A stretch of 6,559 bases of DNA from contig JAIPDY010000187.1 of assembly GCA_021737445.1 (NCBI GenBank), positions 1 through 6,559 on the forward strand. The letters are read 5' to 3'. Both the position numbers and the translations under genes were made by a program. Under the pieces are notes generated by a model, which was not told the DNA's origin, did no database searches, and worked only from the letters and a program-made list of their open reading frames with translations. The DNA comes from Desulfotignum sp. (GTDB lineage Bacteria; Desulfobacterota; Desulfobacteria; Desulfobacterales; Desulfobacteraceae). Positions 1-5,575 of this stretch are shown here, one piece after another; within the stretch, counting starts at the first letter, position 1; every line of letters starts with the position of its first letter.

Positions 1-89
1 TATGGAAAAACTGTTGAATGTCAGGCAGGCGGCTGAACTGCTCAATGTGTCTCAAATGACGGTGCGCAGGTGGACCAACGCCGGCCTGC
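1..89 (+). repeat. Left copy of an 89-bp perfect direct repeat
   Basis: Bases 1-89 are identical to 591-679, from the base before the ATG through the first base of codon 30 of the regulator gene. Base 90 (c) against 680 (t) is the first difference, and after it the sequences are unrelated. The repeat may continue to the left of the window, so its full length is unknown. The offset between copies is 590 bases. The copies are in the same orientation and have no substitutions, which points to a very recent event or an assembly duplication. Confidence 0.97.
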
Positions 90-187
90 CCCGTCAGTTT
101 TGCCGGTCCTGTGACCCATGGAACCGAAACGGAACAACTGCTGGGCGCCTTCAGGCAGGAGAGGGCGGAATTTCGTTCCTGGTATGA
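2..187 (+). pseudogene. Truncated copy of the HTH head of the MEDS regulator
   Basis: The ATG at 2 opens a frame whose first 29 residues match the regulator at 592-1344 exactly. They cover the helix-turn-helix (NVRQAAELLNVSQMTVRRW). From codon 30 onward the frame reads out-of-frame sequence belonging to the next gene and stops at 185-187, giving a 61-residue chimera. The wing (FRIGKKQERRFYPSDI in the full protein) and the whole sensory domain are missing. The unmatched tail is rich in Cys, Arg and Gly and resembles no domain. It is most likely a non-functional remnant. A short DNA-binding peptide that interferes with the full regulator cannot be excluded, but half a winged HTH would bind poorly. 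The ribosome binding site lies outside the window. Confidence 0.8.
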
Positions 188-542
188 TATCGGCCTTGAA
201 AAACGGGGGTATTCAGCAGTGATCTATTTTCCACCGGATGCGGCATTGCAGGTTTTCACCGATTTTCTGTCTGACAAACCTCTGACCCTGGAAGAAAACA
301 TGTCTTCCCCTGCTTCTGCTTTGCGGTTTGCAGCCCAGGATCTCAAAGCGATATATTTTGAATCTGTTATGTTCCGGCCGGACATGGTATTACCGGATGA
401 TGCCGCATTCACCAACTGGTTCTGGCAGAACACCGCTGCCGGTGCCGTACTCAAGGCGGTTAAGGAAAAATGCAGCGCTTCAGATGACAAGGCCCTGAAA
501 ATGACCGGGGAGATGCTGCTGGTGCCTATGGGCCAGGCATGA
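111..542 (+). CDS. Unrecognised protein, C-terminal part, probably 5'-truncated
   Basis: I do not recognise this family. From the GTG at 111 the product is 143 residues, with mixed helix/strand character and no signal peptide, membrane segment or Cys-rich motif. Features include WYDIGLEKRGY (about residues 24-34), a segment around SPASALRFAAQDLKAIYFES, a NWFWQNTAAGAVL stretch, and the ending LLVPMGQA. The frame stays open upstream of 111 to a stop at 57-59, across the repeat junction at 89/90. No Shine-Dalgarno precedes the GTG. Both facts suggest that the real gene began further upstream and that its 5' part was replaced by the duplicated regulator start. Natural-looking protein sequence appears to start right after the junction (PVSFAGPVTHGTETEQ). 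The TGA at 540-542 lies 49 bases before the regulator, so in the undisturbed arrangement the two genes probably formed one transcript. If the repeat is a tandem duplication, an intact copy should lie to the left. Confidence 0.6.
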   Translation: MTHGTETEQLLGAFRQERAEFRSWYDIGLEKRGYSAVIYFPPDAALQVFTDFLSDKPLTLEENMSSPASALRFAAQDLKAIYFESVMFRPDMVLPDDAAFTNWFWQNTAAGAVLKAVKEKCSASDDKALKMTGEMLLVPMGQA

Positions 543-590
543 GACAGACGGTGCAGGGTGAACAGGCGGCGTACGGTAACAGGGAGCAGG

Positions 591-679
591 TATGGAAAAA
601 CTGTTGAATGTCAGGCAGGCGGCTGAACTGCTCAATGTGTCTCAAATGACGGTGCGCAGGTGGACCAACGCCGGCCTGC
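591..679 (+). repeat. Right copy of the 89-bp perfect direct repeat
   Basis: This copy is identical to bases 1-89. It is the parental context: it has a ribosome binding site just upstream (gggag at 582-586) and continues into a full-length gene. Confidence 0.97.
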
Positions 680-1344
680 TGGCCTGTTTTCGCATTGGAA
701 AAAAGCAGGAAAGGCGGTTTTATCCCTCTGACATCCAGCAGTTTATTGAAGGCAGAACCACCTCCCCCCGGACAGAGAAAAAGGTTTCCGGCATCCCTGC
801 CCATCAAGTGGCGTTGGGATTTGGCGGCCTGGATGTGCCGGACGGCACCCATATGGCCCACCTGTATGGGGATCTATCCGAGGCAATGGAGGTCCAGGCA
901 TTGTTTTTGCGCCAGGGAATCGAAAACAAAGAAACCGTTATGGTAATATCCCCCCAGCATCGCAGAGAACAGCTGCTTTCTGCCATGGAACAGGAGGGCC
1001 TGGATGTGGCAGAACTGATCCGTGAAAACCGGCTTATCCACGGCAGCGGCAGGCAGACCCCTCTGGAGATGGCACAATATATCTCCAATGCAGCTGTATC
1101 TGCAAAAGGCAGGTTCCGGCTCATCGGTGACATGTCCTGGACCGCACACAAAAAATGGTCTGAAGAAAATCTCAGAGCTCTTGAAGAAAGTACCAACACC
1201 TGCCTGGGCCCGGGCAGCCTGTTTTTGTGCCAGTACAGCCTCACGGAGTTTTGCGGTACCCAGACAATGATAGCCCTGGAAACCCATGCCTGTGCCTTTT
1301 ACAAAGGAAAACTCCAAAAAAATCTGTTCCAGATGGATGGGTAA
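592..1344 (+). CDS. HTH-MEDS (DcmR-like) transcriptional regulator
   Basis: This is a 250-residue cytoplasmic two-domain regulator. Residues 4-52 form a MerR/excisionase-type helix-turn-helix (NVRQAAELLNVSQMTVRRW, then the wing FRIGKKQERRFYPSDI). Residues about 85-245 match my memory of the MEDS domain (methanogen/methylotroph DcmR sensory domain): HMAHLYGDLSEAMEVQALFL, then GIENKETVMVIS, RLIGDMSW, LCQYSLTEF and a closing TH-ACAFYKGKLQKNLF. DcmR represses dichloromethane dehalogenase genes in methylotrophs, but for most MEDS proteins the ligand is unknown. Four Cys (204, 213, 221, 234) cluster in the C-terminal part. The ATG is supported by gggag five bases upstream. The protein is complete, with the TAA at 1342-1344. 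It lies 96 bases upstream of the membrane protein/oxidoreductase pair on the same strand, so it may control that pair. The gene's first 88 bases are duplicated at 2-89. Confidence 0.87.
   Translation: MEKLLNVRQAAELLNVSQMTVRRWTNAGLLACFRIGKKQERRFYPSDIQQFIEGRTTSPRTEKKVSGIPAHQVALGFGGLDVPDGTHMAHLYGDLSEAMEVQALFLRQGIENKETVMVISPQHRREQLLSAMEQEGLDVAELIRENRLIHGSGRQTPLEMAQYISNAAVSAKGRFRLIGDMSWTAHKKWSEENLRALEESTNTCLGPGSLFLCQYSLTEFCGTQTMIALETHACAFYKGKLQKNLFQMDG
1327..1340 (+). repeat. 14-bp direct repeat, copy 1 (ttccagatggatgg)
   Basis: The same 14 bases recur at 1455-1468, 128 bases downstream. This copy sits in the last codons of the regulator (F-Q-M-D-G), while the other sits near the start of the membrane protein in a different reading frame. 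It could be chance or a trace of local duplication. Confidence 0.6.
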
Positions 1345-1375
1345 CGCCAGCCGTTGCATCTATTTTGTGTAAGGA

Positions 1376-1444
1376 ATGGCCGTCTGGTGCGACAAAACAG
1401 GCAAAGCAGGTGGATATGTCCGGTTAAAGGAAGGTGACACATGA
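1376..1444 (+). CDS. Possible 22-residue leader ORF coupled to the VTT gene
   Basis: A short frame (MAVWCDKTGKAGGYVRLKEGDT) starts at the ATG at 1376. It ends with a TGA at 1442-1444 that overlaps the ATG of the next gene as ATGA, the usual geometry for translational coupling. Against it, the aagg just upstream is only one base from the ATG, too close for a good ribosome binding site, and the peptide matches nothing I know. It fills most of the otherwise gene-free 1345-1440 stretch. It could equally be a chance frame. Confidence 0.2.
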   Translation: MAVWCDKTGKAGGYVRLKEGDT

Positions 1445-2145
1445 AAACAAATGTTTCCAGATGGATGGTGGTGGCAGCAGTTATCGCGCTGGTTGTGCTT
1501 TTTTTTGTATTGAATCTGAACCGGTTTTTATCTTTGGAATATATCAAGTCCCAACAGGAGATGCTGATCGCCTTTTACCGGGAAAACACGGCAGCAGCCA
1601 TTGGTATTTACATGGGCATTTATGTTATTGTCACAGCCCTTTCCCTGCCCGGTGCTGCTGTCATGACCCTGGCAGGCGGAGCGATTTTCGGCCTTTTGAC
1701 CGGCACGGTGGTGGTGTCCTTTGCCAGCACCATCGGCGCTACCCTGGCCTTTCTTGCTTCCCGGTTTCTGCTGCAAGACTGGGTACAGGCCCGGTTTAAA
1801 GACAAACTGCACGCCATCAACAAAGGCATTGAAACAGAAGGGGCGTTTTATCTGTTCACCCTGCGGCTGGTACCGGTGTTTCCCTTTTTCATCATCAATC
1901 TGGTGATGGGCCTGACACCCATTACAACCAGGCAGTTTTACCTGGTCAGCCAGATCGGCATGCTGGCAGGGACCCTGGTATATGTCAACGCCGGCACACA
2001 ACTGGGGCAGATAGATTCTTTAAAAGGGATTTTATCGCCCGGCCTGCTTTTGTCATTTGCCCTGCTGGGAATTTTTCCCCTTCTGGCCAAAAAAGGGGTA
2101 TCTGTAATCAAAAAGAAAAAAGGAAAAGATCATGGCAGATTATGA
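1441..2145 (+). CDS. TVP38/TMEM64 family (VTT domain) inner-membrane protein
   Basis: This is a 234-residue polytopic membrane protein. Hydrophobic segments lie at about residues 8-26, 50-68, 73-95, 98-110, 139-160, 168-186 and 200-216, and a Lys-rich tail (KKKKGK) should face the cytoplasm. The VTT/SNARE-associated (DedA-like) signature is visible: an SLPGAAVMTLAGGAIFG stretch at about 68-84, and FTLRLVPVFPFFIINLVMGLTPI at 139-161, with the conserved R-x-x-P-x-x-P-F-x-x-x-N-x-x-x-G spacing. Family members are implicated in lipid scrambling or small-molecule transport, and the substrate here cannot be read from sequence. Start ATG 1441 has a good ribosome binding site (aaggaaggt, 1427-1435). 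The last 14 bases overlap the next gene, implying coupled translation. Fusions of this domain to an FAD-dependent oxidoreductase like the next gene's product are known, which supports joint function. Confidence 0.9.
   Translation: MKTNVSRWMVVAAVIALVVLFFVLNLNRFLSLEYIKSQQEMLIAFYRENTAAAIGIYMGIYVIVTALSLPGAAVMTLAGGAIFGLLTGTVVVSFASTIGATLAFLASRFLLQDWVQARFKDKLHAINKGIETEGAFYLFTLRLVPVFPFFIINLVMGLTPITTRQFYLVSQIGMLAGTLVYVNAGTQLGQIDSLKGILSPGLLLSFALLGIFPLLAKKGVSVIKKKKGKDHGRL
1455..1468 (+). repeat. 14-bp direct repeat, copy 2 (ttccagatggatgg)
   Basis: This is an exact second copy of bases 1327-1340. Here it encodes S-R-W-M near the N-terminus of the membrane protein, so shared protein function does not explain the identity. 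Confidence 0.6.
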
Positions 2146-3601
2146 ATATGATATCGGGATCATCGGCGGGGGTGCAGCCGGTCTGACAACCGCGTCAGGC
2201 GCGGCACAGCTGGGGGCGAAAACCATATTGATCGAGCAGGAGGACAAACTTGGGGGGGACTGCCTCCACTATGGGTGTGTGCCCAGCAAAACCCTTATCA
2301 AATCGGCCCATGTTTACCACCAGATGAAACATGCCCAAGCCTTCGGACTGCCTCAGGTGGATCTGCCGCCGGTGAATTTCAGGCAGGTGGCGGACCGCAT
2401 CAGATCCGTGGTGGATACCATCCAGAAGCATGATTCAGAAGAGCGGTTCTGCAGTCTGGGGGCCAAAGTGGTGTTCGGGCAGCCCCGGTTTGTGGATGAA
2501 CATGCCGTGACATTGAACGGCAAAACCATTTCTGCAGCCAAATGGGTCATTGCCACGGGCTCTTCTCCGGTGGTGCCCCCTATTCCCGGCCTGGCTGACA
2601 CCCCGCATCTGACAAACAGAGAAATTTTTTACATGGATGCGCTGCCCGGATCCATGATCTTTCTGGGTGCCGGTCCCATCGGCATTGAGATGGCCCAGGC
2701 CTTCAACCGGTTCGGCACAAAAGTGACCGTTATTGACAGGAATCCCCGGATTCTGGGAAAAGAGGACAAAGATATGGCAGACGGTGTCATGCAGGTGCTG
2801 GCAGCAGAAGGGGTGCGGTTTGTCCTGGACGTATCCATAGAGCAGGTAGCAAATCTGCCCGATGCCCGGCAGGTGACTGTCAGAGACAGCGCCGGTGACA
2901 CACATCAGGTAACAGCAGATGCCATTCTGGTGGGCATGGGCAGGTCCCCCAATACCAAAGACCTAAACCTGTCCGGCATCGGCATTACGGTAGAGCGGGC
3001 CGGCATCCGGGTGGACAGCCGGCTGCGTACCAGCCACAGCCATATTTATGCAGCAGGGGATGTGAACGGCGGATTTCAGTTCACCCATGCAGCAGGATAT
3101 GAAGGGGGAATTGTGACCAGCAATGCCGTGTCCCGCCTTCCCAGGAAGGTCAACTACACCTGGCTGCCATGGGTTACCTATACAGACCCGGAACTGGCCA
3201 GCATCGGCATGAATGAAACGGCGGCAAAAAAAGCGAAAATCAACTACAAACTTTTCACAGAATCTTTTCAGGACAATGACCGGGCACAGGCGGAAAAGCA
3301 GACAGACGGCAAAATCAAACTGCTGCTGGATGAAAAGGAAAAACCCATCGGGGTGCAGATCTTAGGGCCAGGCGCCGGCAACCTGATCAGTGAATGGGTG
3401 GCGGCATTCAACGGCAACGTGAAACTGTCCACCATTGCCGCTGCCATTCATCCCTATCCCACCATTGGTGAAATCAACAAGCGTGTGGCCGGCACCTATC
3501 TGTCCCCCAAAATTTTTTCCCCTGCCATTCAAAAGGGACTCAAGTTCTTTTTCAACCTCAAGGGACGGGCGTGTCATCCGGACAAATACTCCGGGAGGTG
3601 A
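2132..3601 (+). CDS. MerA/Lpd-like FAD-dependent disulfide oxidoreductase
   Basis: This is a 489-residue soluble class I pyridine nucleotide-disulfide oxidoreductase. The FAD-binding GGGAAG is at 12-17. The redox disulfide is Cys44/Cys49 in GGDCLHYGCVPSK. ATGSSP is at 141-146, the NAD(P)-binding GAGPIGIE at 179-186, and the second FAD motif YAAGDVNGG at 306-314. The dimerisation domain runs from about 345 to the end. In lipoamide dehydrogenase the C-terminal motif is HAHPTLSE. Here it is HPYPTIGE (440-447), with Tyr442 at the catalytic His position, as in MerA. The MerA heavy-metal-binding head and terminal vicinal Cys pair are absent (the tail has only Cys481), so a true mercuric reductase is unlikely. 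Electrons presumably pass from NAD(P)H through FAD to the disulfide, with an unknown acceptor. The ATG overlaps the membrane-protein gene by 14 bases and has aaagga at 2119-2124. Such proteins are often named mercuric reductase or dihydrolipoyl dehydrogenase on general similarity only. Confidence 0.9.
   Translation: MADYEYDIGIIGGGAAGLTTASGAAQLGAKTILIEQEDKLGGDCLHYGCVPSKTLIKSAHVYHQMKHAQAFGLPQVDLPPVNFRQVADRIRSVVDTIQKHDSEERFCSLGAKVVFGQPRFVDEHAVTLNGKTISAAKWVIATGSSPVVPPIPGLADTPHLTNREIFYMDALPGSMIFLGAGPIGIEMAQAFNRFGTKVTVIDRNPRILGKEDKDMADGVMQVLAAEGVRFVLDVSIEQVANLPDARQVTVRDSAGDTHQVTADAILVGMGRSPNTKDLNLSGIGITVERAGIRVDSRLRTSHSHIYAAGDVNGGFQFTHAAGYEGGIVTSNAVSRLPRKVNYTWLPWVTYTDPELASIGMNETAAKKAKINYKLFTESFQDNDRAQAEKQTDGKIKLLLDEKEKPIGVQILGPGAGNLISEWVAAFNGNVKLSTIAAAIHPYPTIGEINKRVAGTYLSPKIFSPAIQKGLKFFFNLKGRACHPDKYSGR
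3594..3601 (+). promoter_or_regulatory. Very strong Shine-Dalgarno overlapping a stop codon
   Basis: GGAGGTGA is a perfect 8-base complement to the 3' end of 16S rRNA. It overlaps the TGA of the oxidoreductase gene (3599-3601) and lies seven bases before the ATG at 3609. This is a better initiation signal than any other gene on this strand has, yet only a 33-codon frame follows. Confidence 0.55.
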
Positions 3602-3608
3602 AAAATTT

Positions 3609-3710
3609 ATGAACACCATCACCACGCAGAGGAGCTGTAGATCAAAAAAAGGCAGATCCGGCTCCGGTCTCAATTCTGAAGTTAGGCGTGATCAGCGCAC
3701 ACTTTCATAG
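3609..3710 (+). CDS. 33-residue basic ORF behind a perfect SD; small protein or gene remnant
   Basis: The frame begins at the ATG at 3609 and ends at the TAG at 3708-3710. The peptide (MNTITTQRSCRSKKGRSGSG..., eight Arg/Lys, two acidic residues, one Cys) has no recognisable domain or membrane segment. Placement and initiation signal suggest a third gene of the membrane protein/oxidoreductase operon. Its end overlaps the 3' end of the convergent cfa gene by 19 bases. It could be a genuine small protein or the surviving start of a longer operon gene lost to a rearrangement that brought cfa here. A chance frame after a fortuitous SD is also possible. Confidence 0.35.
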   Translation: MNTITTQRSCRSKKGRSGSGLNSEVRRDQRTLS

Positions 3711-4813
3711 GCAGGACGAATCCCGTTATTGGAAAACACGATCTGCCACAGCTGGTTTCTGCGGGCACGGAACGATCCGGCACAAGCCAGCAGGTAATAG
3801 GTCCACATACGGTAGAACCGTTTGTCATAGGCAGATTCAAGATGCTGCCAGTTTTCCACAAAATTGCGGTACCAGGCCAGCAGGGTGGGATCGTAATCCG
3901 GTCCGAAGCTGTGCCAGTCTTCCAGAATCAGCAGGTTTTCAGCTGCCGTGGAAACCTGGCGGCTGGAAGGCAGCATGGAGTTGGGAAAAATATAGGTGGA
4001 AATCCAGGGGTCGGTCCACCGCACCGAGCGGTTTCCAGCAATGGTGTGCAGTAAAAACAGGCCCTGGTCTGCCAGGCAGCGCTTCACAACCGCCATGAAG
4101 GTTCGGTAGCGGCCGGCCCCCACATGCTCAAACATGCCCACAGACACAATGCGGTCAAAGGTTTCATCCATATCACGGTAATCCATGAGCCGGATATCCA
4201 CAGGCAGTCCCTGGTAACGCTGTTTTGCAAAAGACACCTGCTCTTTGGAGACTGTGATGCCCACCACATTCACCTGATATTTTTCAGCCATGTATGCAGC
4301 CAGTCCGCCCCATCCACAGCCGATATCCAGCACCTGCATGCCAGGCTGCAGCTGCAGTTTACGGCAGATCAGATCCATCTTGGACTCCTGGGCTTCATCC
4401 AGGGTGCCGGCCTGTTTCCAGTAGGCACAGGAATAGTTCATCCATTTGTCCAGCATCAAAGAAAACAGTTCATTGCCGATATCATAGTGGCGGCGGCCGA
4501 TTTCAAAAGCCCTGAATTTTCCCGGAGATGTGGTTAAAAATGCCTTGGTCCGGCACCACAAAGCGGTAAAAGATTTTTTGGCTTTCTGATCCAGCCGGAC
4601 CTGGAGAATTTTATCAAAAAACTGGTCCAGCCGGCTGCACTCCCACCATCCGTCCATGTAGCTTTCTCCCAGGGCTTTGGAACCACCGGCCACCAGGCGT
4701 TTATAAAAAAGGGGTTGTTTTACCTGGACATCCCAGGGCCGGGATCCGTTTATCTCCACATCAGCGGAAGCAAACAGATCGGTTACCAGCTTTTCAGAAG
4801 AAATATTTTTCAT
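3692..4813 (-). CDS. cfa: Cyclopropane-fatty-acyl-phospholipid synthase
   Basis: This 373-residue enzyme is close to the E. coli Cfa length (382). It transfers a methylene group from S-adenosylmethionine to the double bond of unsaturated acyl chains in membrane phospholipids, acting at the inner face of the cytoplasmic membrane. The N-terminal part (1-100) holds the Cfa-type LGESYMDGWWEC segment. The SAM site is VLDIGCGWGG at 161-170. Residues matching the known active site are visible: Cys129 in MNYSCAYW, Glu229 in MFEHVG, His256 in LLHTIAG, Tyr307 or Tyr315 in the DYDPTLLAWY segment, and Cys344 in YYLLACAGSFRAR. IFPNSMLPS (275-283) and QLWQIVFS are also characteristic. The start ATG (4811-4813) has an ideal AAGGGAGGT seven bases upstream. 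The gene is complete and convergent with the oxidoreductase operon, with only 90 bases between the two stops. No convincing terminator is seen there. It lies downstream of yedF in the same direction but has its own candidate promoter. Confidence 0.95.
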   Translation of the reverse strand: MKNISSEKLVTDLFASADVEINGSRPWDVQVKQPLFYKRLVAGGSKALGESYMDGWWECSRLDQFFDKILQVRLDQKAKKSFTALWCRTKAFLTTSPGKFRAFEIGRRHYDIGNELFSLMLDKWMNYSCAYWKQAGTLDEAQESKMDLICRKLQLQPGMQVLDIGCGWGGLAAYMAEKYQVNVVGITVSKEQVSFAKQRYQGLPVDIRLMDYRDMDETFDRIVSVGMFEHVGAGRYRTFMAVVKRCLADQGLFLLHTIAGNRSVRWTDPWISTYIFPNSMLPSSRQVSTAAENLLILEDWHSFGPDYDPTLLAWYRNFVENWQHLESAYDKRFYRMWTYYLLACAGSFRARRNQLWQIVFSNNGIRPAYESVR

Positions 4814-4819
4814 GATGCA

Positions 4820-4888
4820 ACCTCCCTTATAAGTGTAATCAGGCAGATGCCTTAAGAATGACTTATTCTAACACAGCTTAAGGGAGGT
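4820..4888 (-). promoter_or_regulatory. Inverted repeat that can pair with the cfa ribosome binding site
   Basis: On the + strand, acctccctta (4820-4829) and taagggaggt (4879-4888) are perfect 10-bp inverted arms separated by 49 bases. Read on the cfa strand, the downstream arm is the cfa Shine-Dalgarno (TAAGGGAGGT) and the upstream arm is its exact complement. A transcript containing both could hide the ribosome binding site. The loop can form a smaller bulged hairpin (ttaagaat...attctaa). The upstream arm falls inside the spacer of the candidate cfa promoter, so only transcripts arriving from yedF would carry it. Confidence 0.45.
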
Positions 4889-4893
4889 GGAAA
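4865..4893 (-). promoter_or_regulatory. Candidate sigma-70-type promoter of cfa
   Basis: On the minus strand, TAGAAT (4870-4865) matches the -10 consensus at five of six positions and is preceded by TGT, an extended -10. TTTCCA (4893-4888) lies 17 bases upstream and matches the -35 consensus at four of six. Transcription would start near 4858, leaving a leader of about 45 bases. Confidence 0.45.
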
Positions 4894-4922
4894 AGAAAAA
4901 ACAACCAATTGAATCAGGGTTG
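4891..4922 (-). terminator. Weak intrinsic terminator after yedF
   Basis: Read on the minus strand, CAACC (4922-4918) and GGTTG (4906-4902) can form a 5-bp stem with an 11-base loop. A T-rich run follows (six T, C, four T; 4901-4891). The stem overlaps the yedF stop codon and is short, so termination may be leaky and allow read-through into cfa. Confidence 0.35.
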
Positions 4923-5549
4923 AATTACCTTCTGGGCCAGCTGCAAGGAGGTCACTATATCCAGCATATTGGTGGTGTACCCCACCTGTCTGGCCTCCAG
5001 AAGGTCAAAATGGGACAGACAGGTGCCGCACACCAGTATGGAGATGCCCTGTTTTTCGTATGCTTTTAGGGTTTCAAGCACAGGAGAACCGGTGATGGTC
5101 AACTTGACCCCGTTGTTGACAAACACCAGGCGCCACAGGTCATCTCCCATCTCTCCCAGGGTTTTGATAAAACTGATCATCAGTTTTTTTCCCAGTTCAT
5201 CATCCCCGAATCCCATTCGGTCTGTGGCGATGAGCACCAGTATTTTCTGATGAACATCCGGATCGTCAGCTTCTGGAACTGATGGGTCCGGCCCGGGTCC
5301 CATATCGGTTTCTTCAGCCTGACCAGGGGGGGCATGGGTTAAAACTGCAGTGATGGTAAAATCATCTTTCTGTCCGGAAACAGTGGTATCATATCCCTGG
5401 GTTCCCAGAAACCGGGACACATTTTCCACAGCTGCTTCATTGTCCACCTGCACGGTCAGCTGTGAGGGGTGGGACTGATCCACTGTCTGTTTGGTCTTAA
5501 GAACCGGCTGGGGGCAGGCAAGGCCCCGGGCATCAACATCGGTTGTCAT
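4914..5549 (-). CDS. yedF: YedF, sulfurtransferase-like selenium metabolism protein
   Basis: This 211-residue cytoplasmic protein has two sulfur-handling domains. Residues 1-72 are TusA-like, with the CPxP signature RGLACPQPVL (active Cys12). Residues 73-99 are a Pro/Asp-rich linker. Residues 101-211 are DsrE-like, with KILVLIATDRMGFGDDELGKKLM and Cys174/Cys177 in a CGTC motif. This is the architecture of the selenium-associated YedF family, which nearly always accompanies selD. Its biochemical job is not settled, and delivering reduced selenium or sulfur as a persulfide/perselenide is a common suggestion. The gene starts 26 bases after the selD stop, with AAGGA nine bases before the ATG, so the two are almost certainly co-transcribed. 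The DsrE-like part and length exclude a plain TusA tRNA-thiolation protein. Confidence 0.92.
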   Translation of the reverse strand: MTTDVDARGLACPQPVLKTKQTVDQSHPSQLTVQVDNEAAVENVSRFLGTQGYDTTVSGQKDDFTITAVLTHAPPGQAEETDMGPGPDPSVPEADDPDVHQKILVLIATDRMGFGDDELGKKLMISFIKTLGEMGDDLWRLVFVNNGVKLTITGSPVLETLKAYEKQGISILVCGTCLSHFDLLEARQVGYTTNMLDIVTSLQLAQKVIQP

Positions 5550-5575
5550 AACGATTTTTCCTTAAATATCCATGT

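Noticed and set aside
1..679. Diversity-generating retroelement template/variable repeat pair
   Set aside because: The copies are perfectly identical with no adenine-specific differences, they lie at a gene start rather than a variable C-terminus, and no reverse transcriptase is present.
804..1359. Minus-strand frames of 146 and 161 codons inside the regulator gene
   Set aside because: They mirror the MEDS-coding frame, have no recognisable motif, and have no ribosome binding site that I could identify.
2132..3601. Mercury-resistance (mer) operon
   Set aside because: No merR-type metal-binding Cys pattern, merT or merP was found. The oxidoreductase lacks the metal-binding head and C-terminal vicinal Cys pair of MerA.
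3602..3691. Bidirectional terminator between the convergent genes
   Set aside because: Only very short GC pairings (ccg-gctc-cgg) are present, with no adjoining T-tract in the right place. No stem I would call a terminator.
4124..4537. 137-codon + strand frame inside cfa
   Set aside because: It is antisense to clearly conserved Cfa motifs. It is His/Gln-rich, of low plausibility and without a ribosome binding site.
4887..5069. 60-codon + strand frame starting with GTG behind taaggga
   Set aside because: It is almost wholly antisense to yedF, the SD-like bases almost touch the GTG, and the same bases are better explained as the arm of the cfa leader inverted repeat.
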